A DNA stretch of 64,000 bases, from positions 12,246,001-12,310,000 of the forward strand of contig CM053154.1 of the NCBI GenBank assembly GCA_028571685.1, in the 5' to 3' direction. Source of the stretch: Heterohyrax brucei. Its lineage: Eukaryota > Chordata > Mammalia > Hyracoidea > Procaviidae. This document shows positions 32,561 to 42,490 of this stretch, in pieces. A program made the position numbers and the translations under genes. Under the pieces are notes generated by a model, which ran no database searches, had not been told where the DNA came from, and saw only the letters and a list, made by a program, of their open reading frames with translations. Position 1 is the first letter of the stretch, and each line of letters starts with the position of its first letter.

Positions 32561-33059
32561 AGGTAATGGTCTCAGCCAAACACTGAATGGAATAAGCAAT
32601 TGACAGAGCACAGACAGAGAGAAGAGACAGGAGAGGAAATCTCCTATGAACTAACCCAGTATCAATTCACATTTGGGGCTGCTATCAGAGATCAGCAGGC
32701 TGGAAACACAAGACAGCAGATTAAAGGCAACACAGCAAGACACGCTCACCAGCACCCTTCTCTCCTCTGCTCCACCCCCAGTGCCTCCTGATTAGCTGGT
32801 GACTCACCTGACCTGGATTTGCCACACCTACATTGGAGACTGACAGACAGGGAGTATGTGAAAGCACCTTCAGGAGCTCCCAGCAGGACACAGATCACCC
32901 AGTGTCCAGTAACATATGCTTTCCTAACCTCATCCTCCAACCGCTTGGTTTCCTCTGCTTCCTGCCAGCTGCAGTCTCTTGGCCAGGAAGGAACTCCTTC
33001 AACCCCAGCCACTTGGATTCACTCCCCTCCTACTGACTAGTTTGCTAAGTGCCATTTGC
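32561..33059. other. Unassigned, possibly L1 5' UTR
   Basis: Precedes the L1 below in the right place for a 5' UTR, but I cannot confirm membership. Two opposing frames (32746-33040) have no recognisable domain. Confidence 0.35.
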
Positions 33060-34623
33060 CTGTAGTTGGTGTTGCTTTTTTCTGTTTCTTTCGGATTCTT
33101 CTGTGCCTCCCACCACCTCCCACTTCCTTCCTCTTGAACACCCATTTCCGTGTGCCATCTTCGCCTTTTCTTGAAAGACTCTGAAGCATTGTTCAGCTGG
33201 AAACCGGTCTCCTCCTGCCCACCTCTGTCTGTGATATCAGGTTGGTGGAACCCTTAGGGGGCAGAGGGGTTGCCTGGTTTTCTTCTGTTATGTTTTGTCT
33301 GTTTCCTTTTCTTTTCACAGCAAGGGAGTCCCTTCTAGCTAGTCTGTACTGCAGTTTGGGACCCATGTCCCCAGTCTGAGCACCCACACCAGTGGGATCC
33401 TTGGGGGCATTTGTTTTCATCTTTCTTTTTCTTTTTTTGCTTTGTGTCTTTCTTCACTTCCCAGTTCTCATCTCTTTATACTTACCTTCTCCTGAATACC
33501 TGATGTTACATGACATCTATACCCCCTCTAGATTGGCTATACTATGCAGCCTGGAAAACATTTCCCTGGGCTTCAAAGCAATACTGGTGGGACCCTGAGT
33601 GGCAGGGAAGAACTTTCTTTTCTTTTTCAGATTTTTAACTAATTATTATTTTTCTTTAAGTCTTTTTGTTTTTCCCCATTTCTCACCTTTCCACTCCAAG
33701 AAAGAGTAAGCTGTCTTAGCTGCTTTTTTTGTTTTGTTTCTTTGGTTTTTGCTTCTATTTCTTTCCCCAACACCACCACCCCCACTTCTACCCTTTCCCA
33801 TACCCACCTTAGCTCCACATATCAACCTCCTCACTTCTTCTCGTTTACTTGCACTGTGTGCTGAATATTATACCCCCAAACAGAACAGGCACAGCCTAGT
33901 GGAACCTACCCAGCATTTATTCCTGGCCCACCCTGTTGGCCCCAACACACGCCACAAACAGCTCATTCATACCTGCCCTGCTGCAGCATAGCTGAGCAAC
34001 TGGGCTCTGCCCCTTGGAAAAGTGGGTGGAAAGTATCATGCCTATAGATGAGATAACAAAGAATGAGCTGCCTGCTCAGATATAACCAGACGAAACCAAA
34101 AAGCAGCATGAAACAAATTTACCCTCAGTAAACAGAATAACTATTGAATAGCCCAAAGATAGCAGACAATATCAAAACGTATTTTTTCAAAAAGGATAAG
34201 GATGGTTCCAGCAGGTGTCCAAAATAAAACATCGATGACTTCCGAGTAGGAGAAAAGGCACTAGAATTACCTGATAGGGAATTCAAATCTCTAATAGTCA
34301 GAGCTATCCAAGAGTTGACTAAAAAAGCAGTCAATAATGAGGAAAAAAGTACACAAATTCATGAAAAAAGCAAATTCAAGAAGACTGCATGAAAATAATG
34401 TCAAAACAAATTCACAACTAGAAATCATACAAAACAACCATTAGAAATCCAAAAGAAAAACAAGATTTCAGAAATGAACAGCATCATAGAAGGGCTGAGG
34501 AACAGGTGTGGAATAATAGAAGACAAGATTAGCAAAACTGAAGACAAACACTGGGCTACAACTCTATTTAAGGACAAGTCAGAAAAAAACAGTGAAGAAA
34601 AATGAAGAAACCCTGAGAATCAT

Positions 34624-34977
34624 GTGGGCACAATCAGAAGTAAAAGTTCATCAGTGATTGGAGTTCCAGAACAGAAGGATAAAATGGAAAACATAGAGAG
34701 GATCATTGAAGAATTGCTGGCAGAAAACTTCCCTCATATTGTGAAAGATGAAAACCTGACTATCCAAGAAGCTCAACAAACTCCATATAGGATACACCCT
34801 AAAAGAAAATCACCAAGATATGTCATAATCACACTCACTAAAACCAAAGACAAGGAAAAAATTCTGAGAGCACCCCAAGAAAAACAAAAAGTCACATACA
34901 GAGAAGAAACAATAAAATTAAGCTTTGATTATTCAGCAGAAAGCATGCAGGCAAGAAGAACGAGATTACATACGTAA
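34624..34977 (+). pseudogene. L1 ORF1 protein fragment
   Basis: An open stretch of about 118 codons with typical L1 ORF1p middle/C-terminal signatures ('GVPEQKDKMENIERIIEELL', then 'ENFPH', 'RIHPKRKSPRYVI'). ORF1p is an RNA-binding coiled-coil trimer that packages L1 RNA. The coiled-coil N-terminus upstream is broken by stops and the frame ends early. No functional protein is expected. Confidence 0.85.
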
Positions 34978-35697
34978 AACCTTGAAAGACAAAAATTTCT
35001 AACCAAAGATAATATCTCTTGCAAAACTCTTGCTCAAATATGATGACAAATTTAGAACATTTCCAGATAAACAAAAATTAAAATGTAAAAAAAAAAAAGC
35101 AAACCTTTAAGTAGTATTAAAGGCAGTGCTTTGGTCTGAGAGCAAACAACATCAGAGCACAGCCTGAATCTAGGATGCAAGATTGTACCACTCAGGTACC
35201 AACCCATGAAATGAACTCTCAAGGAATATTCAAAAGCAAAAGAATTACAAAAGTGAACCAGAGAAGTTAATCTGCAAATGACTACAACATCAGAACAATA
35301 AAAGAGGAAACAAATGATGTAGATCTAGAACCTTCTAAAGCAGTAGAAGGCAAGGCAATACCAAGTAATAAACTTAGAAGACAGGGATAAATTTCAAGGT
35401 AACCACAAAGGAAGTTAATAAACCTACCCATTGAAAGAAACGAAGAAACAAAGTCTCAGCAAGAACAAATTCTACAAAAATGAAAGACATGAAAAAGAAA
35501 TCCACAAACCAAAGAAATTCAGCATAGCAGAGCAACAGGAACAAAGAAAATGTCAGCACTACAAAAAAAAAAAAGCACTACAAAATGACACCAATAAGCT
35601 CACACCTATCAAGAATTACATTGTATCAAAATGGTCTAAATGTATCTATAAAGACACAGAGTGAAAGAATAAATAAAAAAACAAGATCCATCAATAT

Positions 35698-35985
35698 TTT
35701 GTTTACAGGAGACACACCTTAGAAACAGATGCCTGGTACTGGTACAATGACAGATACATTGACCAATGGAACAGAATTGAGAATTCAGATGTAAATCCAT
35801 CCACCTATGGTCACCTGATCTTCAAAAAGGGCCCAAAGTCCATCAAATGGGAAACTAAAACATAAACCCACTGCCATCAAGTCAATGCCAACTCAAACGG
35901 GCAAAGGGCAGTCTTTTCAGCAAATCGTGCTGGCAAAACTGGACATCAACTCATAACACAGAGGAAATTGGAGGGCATTTAGCTA
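35698..35985 (+). pseudogene. L1 ORF2 C-terminal fragment
   Basis: Matches the end of L1 ORF2 ('gatcttcaaaaagggccca', 'gtcttttcagcaaatcgtgc') but is interrupted by frame breaks and a SINE tail at 35857-35900. The catalytic domains are missing. Confidence 0.75.
35857..35900 (-). mobile_element. AfroSINE 3' tail remnant
   Basis: 'acccactgccatcaagtcaa' followed by 'tgccaactc' is only the last 35-40 bases of a reversed SINE, lying inside L1 ORF2 sequence. Confidence 0.7.
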
Positions 35986-36976
35986 AGTGAAACAAGTCAA
36001 TCGCAGTGGGACAGGTGTTGTATGAGACCACTACTGCGAAAACTCTTGAAAAGATTTACACATAGAGAGTAGTAAGCTTTGACAGCCATCATGAAAGGAA
36101 GGGGTATGGACAGAAAAACACTGAACAGACAATAGATTTAAGTGGCTACTTTGATGAAGGGTGCGACAGTCCACCCTACTGGGGAAACCAGCACAACTGG
36201 TACAAGGCAAGGTCATGGAAGCTCTGTAGACACATTCAGACTACCTGAGGGACTAAATTGGTAGGCTGAGGGCTAAGGGGACCATGGTCTTGGGGAACAT
36301 CTAGCTCAATTGGCGTAACTCTCTTTGTTTATAAAAGAAAATGTTCTACATTCTACTTTGGTGAGTAGCATCTGGGGTCTTAAAAGCCTGTGAGCAGTCA
36401 TCTAGGATACTCCACTAGTTTTACCCCTTCAGGAGCAAGGAAGAATGAAGAAAACTAAAGAAACAAGGGAAAGATTAGTCCATAGTACTAACAGACCACA
36501 TCTACAGTGCCCTCCATCGGACTGAATCTAGTACAACTAAATGATACCTGGTACCACCACTGACTACTGTGATGGGGAACACAACAGGAGGGTCCTGAAC
36601 AGAGCTGGAAGAATGTAGAACAAAATACGAAGTCAGAAAGAAAGATCAGATATGCTGGCCTGACAGACACCCTGAGAAAATGGCCCCCAGACACCTTTTC
36701 AGCTCGACAATGAACTCATCTTGACATTCGCCCTTTAGTCAAAGATTGGTCAGGCCCATAAAACAAAATGAGACTAAAGGGGCACACCAACCCATGGGTG
36801 GGGCCTAGAGGGCAGGAGGGGACAGGAAAGCTGGTGATAGGGAACCCAAGGTTGAGAAGGGAGAGTGTTGACATGTTGTGGGGTTGTTAACCATTGCCAT
36901 AAAACAATATGTGAACTGTTTAATAAGAAACTGTTCTGTAAACCATCACCTAAAGTATAATTAAAGAAAAAAAAAG

Positions 36977-37280
36977 AGGGAAAAAGCATTCTATAGAATA
37001 ATCCTGACCAAGGGGAGAGAAATGCGGAACAGAATCTCAGCTTCTCATGTGCTTCAGATTTCCTGGGGCCAAGAAGATTGGGTGTACCCCTGAAACTATT
37101 GCACTGATATCATCTTTAAACCTTAAACCAAAAAACATTCCCTGAAGTCTTCTGAATATTGAACAGCAGTTTAGCTTAACTAGTAAAAAATGCCTGCCTT
37201 GAGCATTATGCTCTTTTAAGAACCATCTATAAGGGATCAAATTGAGAACAGTAACATAAAAGATTCAATAGAACCTTAGG
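36977..37280. other. No gene or repeat recognised
   Basis: Unassigned. Confidence 0.4.
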
Positions 37281-37447
37281 GGGCAACAAAATGATATCAA
37301 AGAGGGAAAAAACAACTCAGAAAAGGAGAGTAAGAATGGCTACACAACTCTATGTATTCAAAGTCATTGAATTGTACATGTAGAAATGCTTGAACTGGTG
37401 TATGTTTTGCTGTGTATATTTTCAACAACAACAAAATAAATAAAGTT
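37281..37447 (+). mobile_element. L1-type 3' end fragment
   Basis: 'tgaattgtacatgtagaaat' and 'gtatgttttgctgtgtatat' end in (CAA)n/(AAAT)n. Same subfamily as 31340-31550. Confidence 0.6.
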
Positions 37448-37720
37448 ATTAAAACAAAAGAACCAACAGACTCTTTTTTATGCAACTAAACATCGGACAG
37501 AAATGCTGAAGAAAAACAAAAGCAATTTTCTTGTACATCATTAAGTCTGGGAAGAGGTAAAGTATTACATAAGGCATTGCAAGAAGAGGCTGGTAAACAT
37601 AACCCATAAAATGGAAATTGGGGTGAGATAAAAGGAGACGGATGCCCAAAGCAGACACTGTGTCTGCAGTGCTGATTGGAAACATTGAGGAAGTTGATGA
37701 TTATTTACAGTTCAACAATT

Positions 37721-37897
37721 TGCAATGATAAGTACCTGATGATAAATGCCTTATGATCACATCCATGTTTCTAACAGGAATATATGTTGTTAAACATATA
37801 TTGTGTGTGCAATGATAAGTACCTGATGATAAATGCCTTATGATCACATCCATGTTTCTAACAGGAATATATGTTGTTAAACATATATTGTGTGTGC
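37721..37897. repeat. Exact tandem duplication, 87-bp unit
   Basis: 37721-37807 and 37808-37894 are identical over all 87 bases, with three further matching bases. Each unit contains the small palindrome 'atatgttgttaaacatat'. There is no coding content. Confidence 0.97.
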
Positions 37898-37925
37898 CCT
37901 AGGCACTAGGCACCTGGAGGACTGG

Positions 37926-38460
37926 GTGACAGTCTTATGGGTGCTTTAACAAATTAGCACAACACTAGTAATCTAAAACAAGACACATTCATTACCTTAC
38001 AGTACTGTAGACCAGAAGTCCGACACAGGCGACACCTGGCTGACATCAAGGTGTTGGCAGATGGCATTCCTTGCTGGAGGTTCTAATGGAGACTCAATTT
38101 CCTTACCTTTTGAACTGTCCAGAGGACGTCCTCAATCCTTGACTCATGGGCCCCTTATTCCATGTTCAAAGCTAGGTACATTGGGCAGAGCCCCTGTCTG
38201 GTACTGCTACCTCATGGCTCCCACTTCTGCTTTCCTTTTTCACTCAAAGATGCGTCTGATGACCTCGGGCCACCTAGATAATGCAGCCAACGCCAAATGC
38301 CGTTGAGTCACCTTTTTATTTTAAAGTTAGCTGATTACCAAACAATTCCATCTGTGACCTCAACACACACACCCCACCCTTGTCATTTAACCTAACACAG
38401 CAAGAATCCCATAGATTAGGGCCACAAGGACTTCTTTGAGTCATTATTCTGCCTACCACA
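37926..38460 (-). mobile_element. MLT1-type MaLR LTR, reverse
   Basis: 'gctttaacaaattagcacaa', 'ccttacagtactgtagacca', 'aatttccttaccttttgaac' and the end 'ttattctgcctaccaca' follow a reversed mammal-wide MLT1 LTR. Confidence 0.8.
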
Positions 38461-38611
38461 GGGATTAAGTTGAGTGACATACAAACCTTGCTCTCATGAC
38501 TCTTGGAGTCAGATGAAAGAAATATGATATATCCCACAATAATCACAGTTGTCAAGTTACTAAGTGATTACTAAGTGCCAGGCTCTTTTCTGAGCAGTTT
38601 ACACATTAACT

Positions 38612-38931
38612 CAGGGGCTGGCAAGATATGGCAACTTTATGTACAAAAACACGACCTGTTTTTATACATAAAGTTTTATTGAAACACAGCCTTAGCCCAT
38701 TGGTTTTGCATGTGGCTGTTTTCCAGGAGCTCCTTGGAAATACTATGGGGCAGTTCTACTCTGACCTCTGTGGTCGCTATGAGCTGGACATGACTTGGTG
38801 GCAGTAGGTTGGTTTGGGGTTTCTATGCTACCGACACAAATTTGAATAGTTGTGACAGAACCCCCATGACTCCCAAAGCCTAAAATCTTTACTACCTGGT
38901 CCTTACAGAAAAAAAGTTTGCCAAACACATG
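38612..38931 (+). mobile_element. Non-autonomous hAT element in MIR, with 8-bp TSD
   Basis: Begins 'caggggctggcaagatatgg' and ends 'agtttgccaaacacatg', a diverged inverted terminus. Flanking octamers 'cattaact' (38604-38611) and 'tagtaact' (38932-38939) match at 6 of 8 positions, as expected for hAT. The body includes 'ataaagttttattgaaacac'. I am not certain of the family name. Confidence 0.8.
38724..38826 (+). mobile_element. AfroSINE, 5'-truncated, inside the hAT element
   Basis: 'ggagctccttggaaatacta' and 'ggtcgctatgagctggaca' give the body and 3' half. The tRNA head is missing. Confidence 0.88.
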
Positions 38932-38966
38932 TAGTAACTAATTTAATAACCCTGTGGGATCCGTGT

Positions 38967-39132
38967 AAACCCTGGGGGCATAGTGGTTAAGTGCTGCTTC
39001 TGTTAACCAAAGTCTGGCAGTTCGAATCCTCCAGGCACTCCTAGGAAACTCTATAGGGCAGTTCTACTCTGTCTATAGGGTCGCTGTGAGTCAGAATCAG
39101 CTCAACAGCAGTGGGTTTGGTTTGGGTTTTTC
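38967..39132 (+). mobile_element. AfroSINE, full length
   Basis: 'gggggcatagtggttaagtg' (A box) and 'tctggcagttcgaatcctcc' (B box), then 'gttctactctgtctatagg' and 'gtcgctgtgagtcagaatca' precede a T-rich tail. Confidence 0.95.
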
Positions 39133-39314
39133 AGGTAGGATTGGTACTTTTATTATGATCCCCATTTTGCAGATCAGAAAACTGAAGCACAGATAGGTAA
39201 AGATCACACAGCTCATAAGCAAAATGAGCCAGAATTGAAATGTCTTTGAGTGCAGAAACAAATCTTAGAAAGAATTGTACAAATTCTCACCTTTGAATGA
39301 AAAGAAAAAGGTTT

Positions 39315-39395
39315 TTGAACTATCACTGGCATAGCTTCCAGTATCATAGCAACATGTAAGCTACCACAGCACTAGAAAGAGAAAGAAGACAGCAG
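39315..39395 (-). mobile_element. RTE 5' UTR fragment, reverse
   Basis: 'ggcatagcttccagtatcat' and 'agcaacatgtaagctaccac' are the reverse complement of the RTE 5' end, as at 63650-63700. Confidence 0.65.
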
Positions 39396-39793
39396 AGAGC
39401 AGAAATAGAGCCTAGGGGACATATGTGGGGTAGAGAGAGCTCTGTGTCCAAAGGCGATGGATGGAACTATGGGACTGGATGACAGCTTCTCTGTGATTTC
39501 TGTGAGGGCATGCCGAGTCTGTAGTTGGTCCTCAGCATTGTCTTTGAGCTCAAAAGTGAAGACCACTGCCTCACGTGTTTATAACATTTTATGCAAAGCC
39601 CAAGCCACTTATCTCAAGTCCTCAATAAAGTCCACCTGGAGCTGAGAGTGAAATCAAGGGCTCCTTCTCTAAGGTTCCTTTCTCTAGATTCTATTTTAAC
39701 ACTCTTCTTGGCTCTTGTCCTTCCCCCAGAAGCAAATCCAGCCCTTTGCAACTGGCTGATGCAAATACAGAACCAAATGCATCCAATGCAGGG
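39396..39793. other. No gene or repeat recognised
   Basis: Short opposing frames only. Confidence 0.4.
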
Positions 39794-39975
39794 TGGTGAG
39801 TGGTGCAAATGGTTAAGCACTCAGCTACTGACTGACAGTTGGCAGTGCAAATCCATCCAGAGGTACTTTGTAAGAAAGACCTAGTGATCTACTTCTAAAA
39901 GGTCCGAGTTGGAGAAAACCCCACACAGCGTAGTTCTGCTCTGAAACGCATGGGGTTGTTATGAGTCAGGATGGT
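39794..39975 (+). mobile_element. AfroSINE, RTE-linked subtype
   Basis: The head 'gtggtgcaaatggttaagc' with 'ggcagtgcaaatccatcc' is followed by 'aagaaagacctagtgatct' and 'acttctaaaag', the same body found in the RTE 5' UTR. It then has 'gtagttctgctctgaaacg' and 'gttgttatgagtcagg'. Confidence 0.9.
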
Positions 39976-41249
39976 TGTACCTTGCCTTTTCCACATCAGC
40001 TCTTTTACTCTTTTTGTGATACAGTGGTTTCTCAGCTCAGATAGGATGATTAACTGGTCATCCTACGGACCATAAGTTTTTTATTAAGCTGTTAACATTT
40101 CACATGGATCAACCCGCATTCAAATAGGTCTTTTCAGCTTGTCCTTCTGAGACTCGTATACTGGTAATATAAGAGACGGTTTTGTGATCATCCAAGCTCC
40201 GTAAGTGAAAATGAGCTGACTCCCCAGTGTCATGGGGGCTGTGATCTTTCCCCCGCACCATAATTTCCAAATCCACTCCCAGTGGTTGGTGAAGTGGGCT
40301 AACTATGTGAGTGCTGGTGAAATAATTGAGTTTTTATGATAACAGGAGCTTTAAATCATGCACTGATCTTCGTAAAGGAAATCTTTAGTTTAAAAAATGT
40401 CATAAAACTCTAAAGGGAAGATATCAGTCTGGCATTGATTGATTTACAAACTATTCTCAGCTGTCTTGAAATTTAACAAAGATCAAGCTTTCACTCAAAT
40501 GCAAGATTTTGTATTTGTATTCCTTTGGGTTCTTTAAATGTCCTTTTTATACTGGTAATAAGAACACATGTTTTAATTAATTCCCGTATGGGCAACTGAA
40601 CAGACACAACAAACCAGTCCAATGGCATGACAGAGCCTTTAAAACACACTGACTCAGAAAGAGGACTACATGGGGAGAAATAATTTTCAAAGGAGATTTG
40701 ACCATGTTCATGCAAGAGGACACATTTATGAATTCAAGTCTTCTGCATCTGCCAGATGACTTGCTTCCCTTCAAAGTGAGTCAGCTCATCTCTACCTCTT
40801 GTTAGACAAAATGAAGAGAAATGAGATAAAGAAAATTTAAAGGAAATGTTCTGCTGACCCAGTTGTGCAGAATGATGAAACAAGGATTTCTCCCTTTCTA
40901 ATGGGCCCACCCATCCATGGCATGTTGCCTCAACTCAGACCAGAACAGATGGATGAGAGCCTGAGATCAGCTTCCTAACAGTCAAGGTTGTTCACAGAAC
41001 CAAGAGGCTTCCTGGAAGCTGGGGAATGCTCTCTCATCAGGCTCATCAAATTTGCTGTGTGGACAACTCAAAACTTCAACCAAAGCTGGACCAGGTGACT
41101 TGAGAGAGATTTGCATCATAGACCCTCCCGAACCCCAAGGAGAAAGGGGGTAGCTCTCAAAAATATTTTTAGCAGCTGATCACTTTATTATTAATGGCTC
41201 CCTGACTCTCTAGGAATGGAAGGTTATCTCGTTAGAAAGGGCTGTAGTC
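39976..41249. other. Repeat-poor segment
   Basis: 1.3 kb without recognised repeats. 40030-40480 has mixed composition and no long frame. A 74-codon minus-strand frame at 40491-40715 is not recognisable. Confidence 0.4.
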
Positions 41250-41945
41250 ATTCATCCAACAACATCATTGAAAATCCACCATGTTCCAAGACTGCAGGCT
41301 TTCTTTTTTTACTTTATTCAACCAAAAAATTATTGAGGTCTTACTCTGTGCCAGGCGTTGTGCTTAGCCCTGGAAATAGAGTGTGGGTCTTCTGGAGATA
41401 AAACAAATAAATGAATAAGATAAATTTAGATCTTGATAAAAAAAAAAAAAAAAACACCATTGCTGTTGATTCAGGCTCACAGTAGCCCTACAGGACTGAG
41501 TAGAACTGCCCCATAGAGTTTCCAAGGAGCCTCTGGTGGATTTGAGCTGCCAACCTTTTGTAGCAGCCGTAGACTTAAATACCGCCATAGGGTTTCTGAC
41601 TTTGATAAGCGTTTATAAATGAAACAGGATGACAAGCCAACAGTGGCTGAAAGAGCTCCTTTGAGTTACCAGAAAGCCTTCCTGGGGTGGCTGCCTTTGA
41701 ACTGAGAAGTGAGATTTGAGAAGTAGGTAGCTCAGTGAACTTCTGGAGAATAAGAGGCAGGAAAAGCAAACAGTAAACCGAAGGTTCCAAGGTGGGAAGG
41801 AGATGAAGCATTCGTAAGAAGGCTGGGGAACCAAAGCAGAGACAGGAGTTAGATGAGAAGGAGCTTGCAGGCCAAGGTGAGAAATCAGTATTTTCTTCTA
41901 AAATGAGTAACAGGGAGATTTAAGCAAGGAACCCTGCCTTTACTC
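41250..41945 (-). repeat. L2 LINE segment, reverse, split by a SINE
   Basis: Before the SINE: 'ctctgtgccaggcgttgtgc'. After it: 'gaaagccttcctggggtggc', 'aggagcttgcaggcc' and 'aaatgagtaac'. Both are in the order of reversed L2. No reading frame survives. Confidence 0.7.
41440..41599 (-). mobile_element. AfroSINE in L2, reverse
   Basis: A 17-base A run begins the reversed tail, followed by 'caccattgctgttgattcag', 'gactgagtagaactgcccc' and the head at 41570-41599. Flanks 'tcttgataa' and 'ctttgataa' look like a diverged target duplication. Confidence 0.9.
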
Positions 41946-41959
41946 AGAATTGCAAGAGA

Positions 41960-42318
41960 GACTGTCTAGAGTGACTCGGTGTGCAACAAAGCCGAGCCTT
42001 GCTGGGTCCTCCACCAGCTTCACAATCATTGGCGTGCTCAAGTCCATCGTTGCAGCCGTGGTGTAGAGTCCTTCCAAAATAAGGGGCTCAACTTCCAGCA
42101 GTCTACTGGGCAGTCCGGTGATCCATAGAGTTTTCTGTTGGCTCCTTTTCAGAAGTAGATCACTGGGCCTTTCTTCCTAATCTGTCCTAGTCTGGAAGCT
42201 CTGCTGAAACCTACCCTGCCCCCCATAGGTGACATTGCTGAGACTTGAAATACTGGTGGTGTTGCTTCCAGTATCACAGTGACAATGAAGCCACCATAGT
42301 AGGACAAGCTGAGAGACA
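41960..42318 (-). mobile_element. RTE-derived 5'/3' fusion element, reverse
   Basis: On the minus strand, 42318 to about 42090 is RTE 5' UTR ('actatggtggcttcattg', 'cagagcttccagactagga', 'gaagaaaggcccagtgatct'). From about 42060 to 41960 it is RTE 3' end ('ggctgcaacgatggactt', 'caatgattgtgaagctg', ending near 'cgagtcact'). The whole coding region is deleted, giving a unit of about 360 bp like that at 1-228. Confidence 0.75.
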
Positions 42319-42324
42319 GGCTTG

Positions 42325-42490
42325 GGTCTGAACACTGAGCTTGTGAAGCCCTTCGTACTTGGGTGAGTTTCTCTATCAGCCTGAGCTTTGGTTTCCTCTT
42401 CTGCAAAATGTAACACCCTGTCACAGCATTGCATTCTGGCTCACTGGCATGTAAACATTTAGCACAGCTGTCAGGCACAGTGGACACAGT
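42325..42490 (+). repeat. MIR fragment
   Basis: 'gggtgagtttctctatcagc', 'tttggtttcctcttctgcaa' and 'cagctgtcaggcacagtgga' match MIR. Confidence 0.65.

Larger units (their letters stand above)
33060..36976 (+). mobile_element. L1 LINE with 5' UTR, ORF1 remnant, deleted ORF2, 3' UTR
   Basis: 33060-34050 is a pyrimidine-rich leader. 34050-34980 is ORF1-related. At about 35700 it jumps to the ORF2 C-terminal region ('actggtacaatgacagatac', 'gaccaatggaacagaattga'). 35980-36960 is a full 3' UTR ending in 'aaaaaaaa'. Most of ORF2 (endonuclease and reverse transcriptase) is absent, so the element is internally deleted and inactive. Confidence 0.75.
38546..39255 (-). repeat. MIR element in three pieces, reverse
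   Basis: 38546-38611 ('ctaagtgccaggctctttt'), 38932-38966 ('taatttaataaccctgtgg') and 39133-39255 ('gatccccattttgcagatc', 'aagatcacacagctcataag') are consecutive parts of one reversed MIR. A hAT element and an AfroSINE separate them. Confidence 0.85.
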
